From Bacteriovoracaceae bacterium (GTDB taxonomy: Bacteria; Bdellovibrionota; Bacteriovoracia; Bacteriovoracales; Bacteriovoracaceae): a DNA stretch of 42,405 nucleotides. The stretch's first letter is position 1. Each line of letters starts with the position of its first letter. Location: assembly GCA_023137315.1 (NCBI GenBank), contig JAGLPP010000026.1, forward strand, positions 1 through 42,405, given 5' to 3'. This document shows, piece by piece, positions 42,356-42,405 of the stretch. Made by a program: the position numbers and the translations under genes. The notes under the pieces were generated by a model. The model was not told the origin of the DNA. It made no database searches and worked only from the letters and a program-made list of their open reading frames with translations.

Positions 42356-42374
42356 CTCAAAGTCTGAGTGGTGG
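42350..42374 (+). repeat. Inverted repeat spanning the tmRNA 3' CCA
   Basis: CCACCACTCA (42350-42359) and TGAGTGGTGG (42365-42374) are perfect 10-bp arms around AAGTC. The left arm includes the mature CCA end. No T-run follows, so it is not a classical terminator. In the precursor it would sequester the acceptor end and could be a processing signal or a relic of duplication at the gene's 3' end. Confidence 0.55.
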
Positions 42375-42405
42375 AACCTTGAAGGTCCATTCCGGAGACA
42401 TAGGT

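Noticed and set aside
42356-42405. An integrated element at the tmRNA 3' end
   Set aside because: Only 50 bases remain after the gene. There is no integrase or second tmRNA end in view, so the hairpin alone cannot support it.

Overview
This window is AT-rich chromosomal DNA from a Gram-negative bacterium. Lol/Lsp-type lipoproteins are abundant, there is a Pal - DUF4398 - YbgF-like cluster, and one protein has the C-terminal signature of an outer-membrane barrel. The style of the accessory genes (many signal-peptide proteins of unknown function, a gldAFG-like ABC module with a DUF4340 protein, a DUF3015/DUF4105 pair, a spirochaete-like TatT TRAP operon) fits the Bdellovibrionota, most likely a Bacteriovorax/Halobacteriovorax-type lineage. 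That placement is inferred from gene content; no 16S gene is present. I see no IS element, prophage, integrase or CRISPR array. Genes are tightly packed, often with 4-bp ATGA overlaps.

Layout. 1-6.8 kb: a partial tandem helix-turn-helix regulator, tRNA-Gly(GCC) with a clear promoter, lysine 2,3-aminomutase (kamA), a DEDDh exonuclease, divergent dihydrolipoyl dehydrogenase, a secreted endonuclease I and RarA. 6.8-10.9 kb: an unknown secreted protein translationally coupled to rarA, and a type-2 isoleucyl-tRNA synthetase. 11-13.9 kb: a FecR-domain secreted protein, Maf, a DUF167 protein and a small secreted protein, all overlapping or abutting. 14.3-19.7 kb: a tatT-tatP-tatQ-tatM TRAP transporter operon (TPAT type) ending in a Cys-rich, Pro-linker secreted protein. 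19.7-21.2 kb: two paralogous lipoproteins separated by a strong intrinsic terminator. 21.5-23.6 kb: a HAD phosphatase, a small basic protein and an NrnA-like DHH phosphoesterase. 23.7-28.9 kb: a five-gene ABC/GldG/DUF4340 operon. 29-32.3 kb: a divergent uracil phosphoribosyltransferase, Hpt, a GHMP sugar kinase and an RNase H-like Cys-cluster protein. 32.3-36.2 kb: a membrane protein, a CaCA antiporter and the tsaD-rsmA-smpB operon. 36.3-39.5 kb: DUF3015, an Lnb-like DUF4105 protein with a barrel-like C-terminus, and an alpha/beta-hydrolase lipoprotein. 39.5-41.8 kb: the pal cluster and a secreted protein. 42.0-42.36 kb: ssrA (tmRNA).

How the genes fit together. Trans-translation is represented by both partners (smpB and ssrA) about 8 kb apart, and the tmRNA encodes the tag GESFDYAVAA. 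Nucleobase salvage (upp-like, hpt) is coupled to a sugar kinase. Several operons serve the envelope: TRAP uptake with periplasmic TatT, putative lipoprotein acyl-transfer/hydrolysis, and Pal-type tethering.

The observations most worth checking are: (i) near-identical half-sites in inverted repeats upstream of the TRAP operon and the DUF3015/DUF4105 operon; (ii) a pal-linked lipoprotein gene whose only plausible full-length start is ATA; (iii) a TRAP binding protein with Trp where carboxylate-binding family members have Arg; (iv) a uracil phosphoribosyltransferase with a changed uracil-binding motif and an insertion; (v) an Lnb-like domain joined to an outer-membrane barrel and next to a lipoprotein hydrolase.
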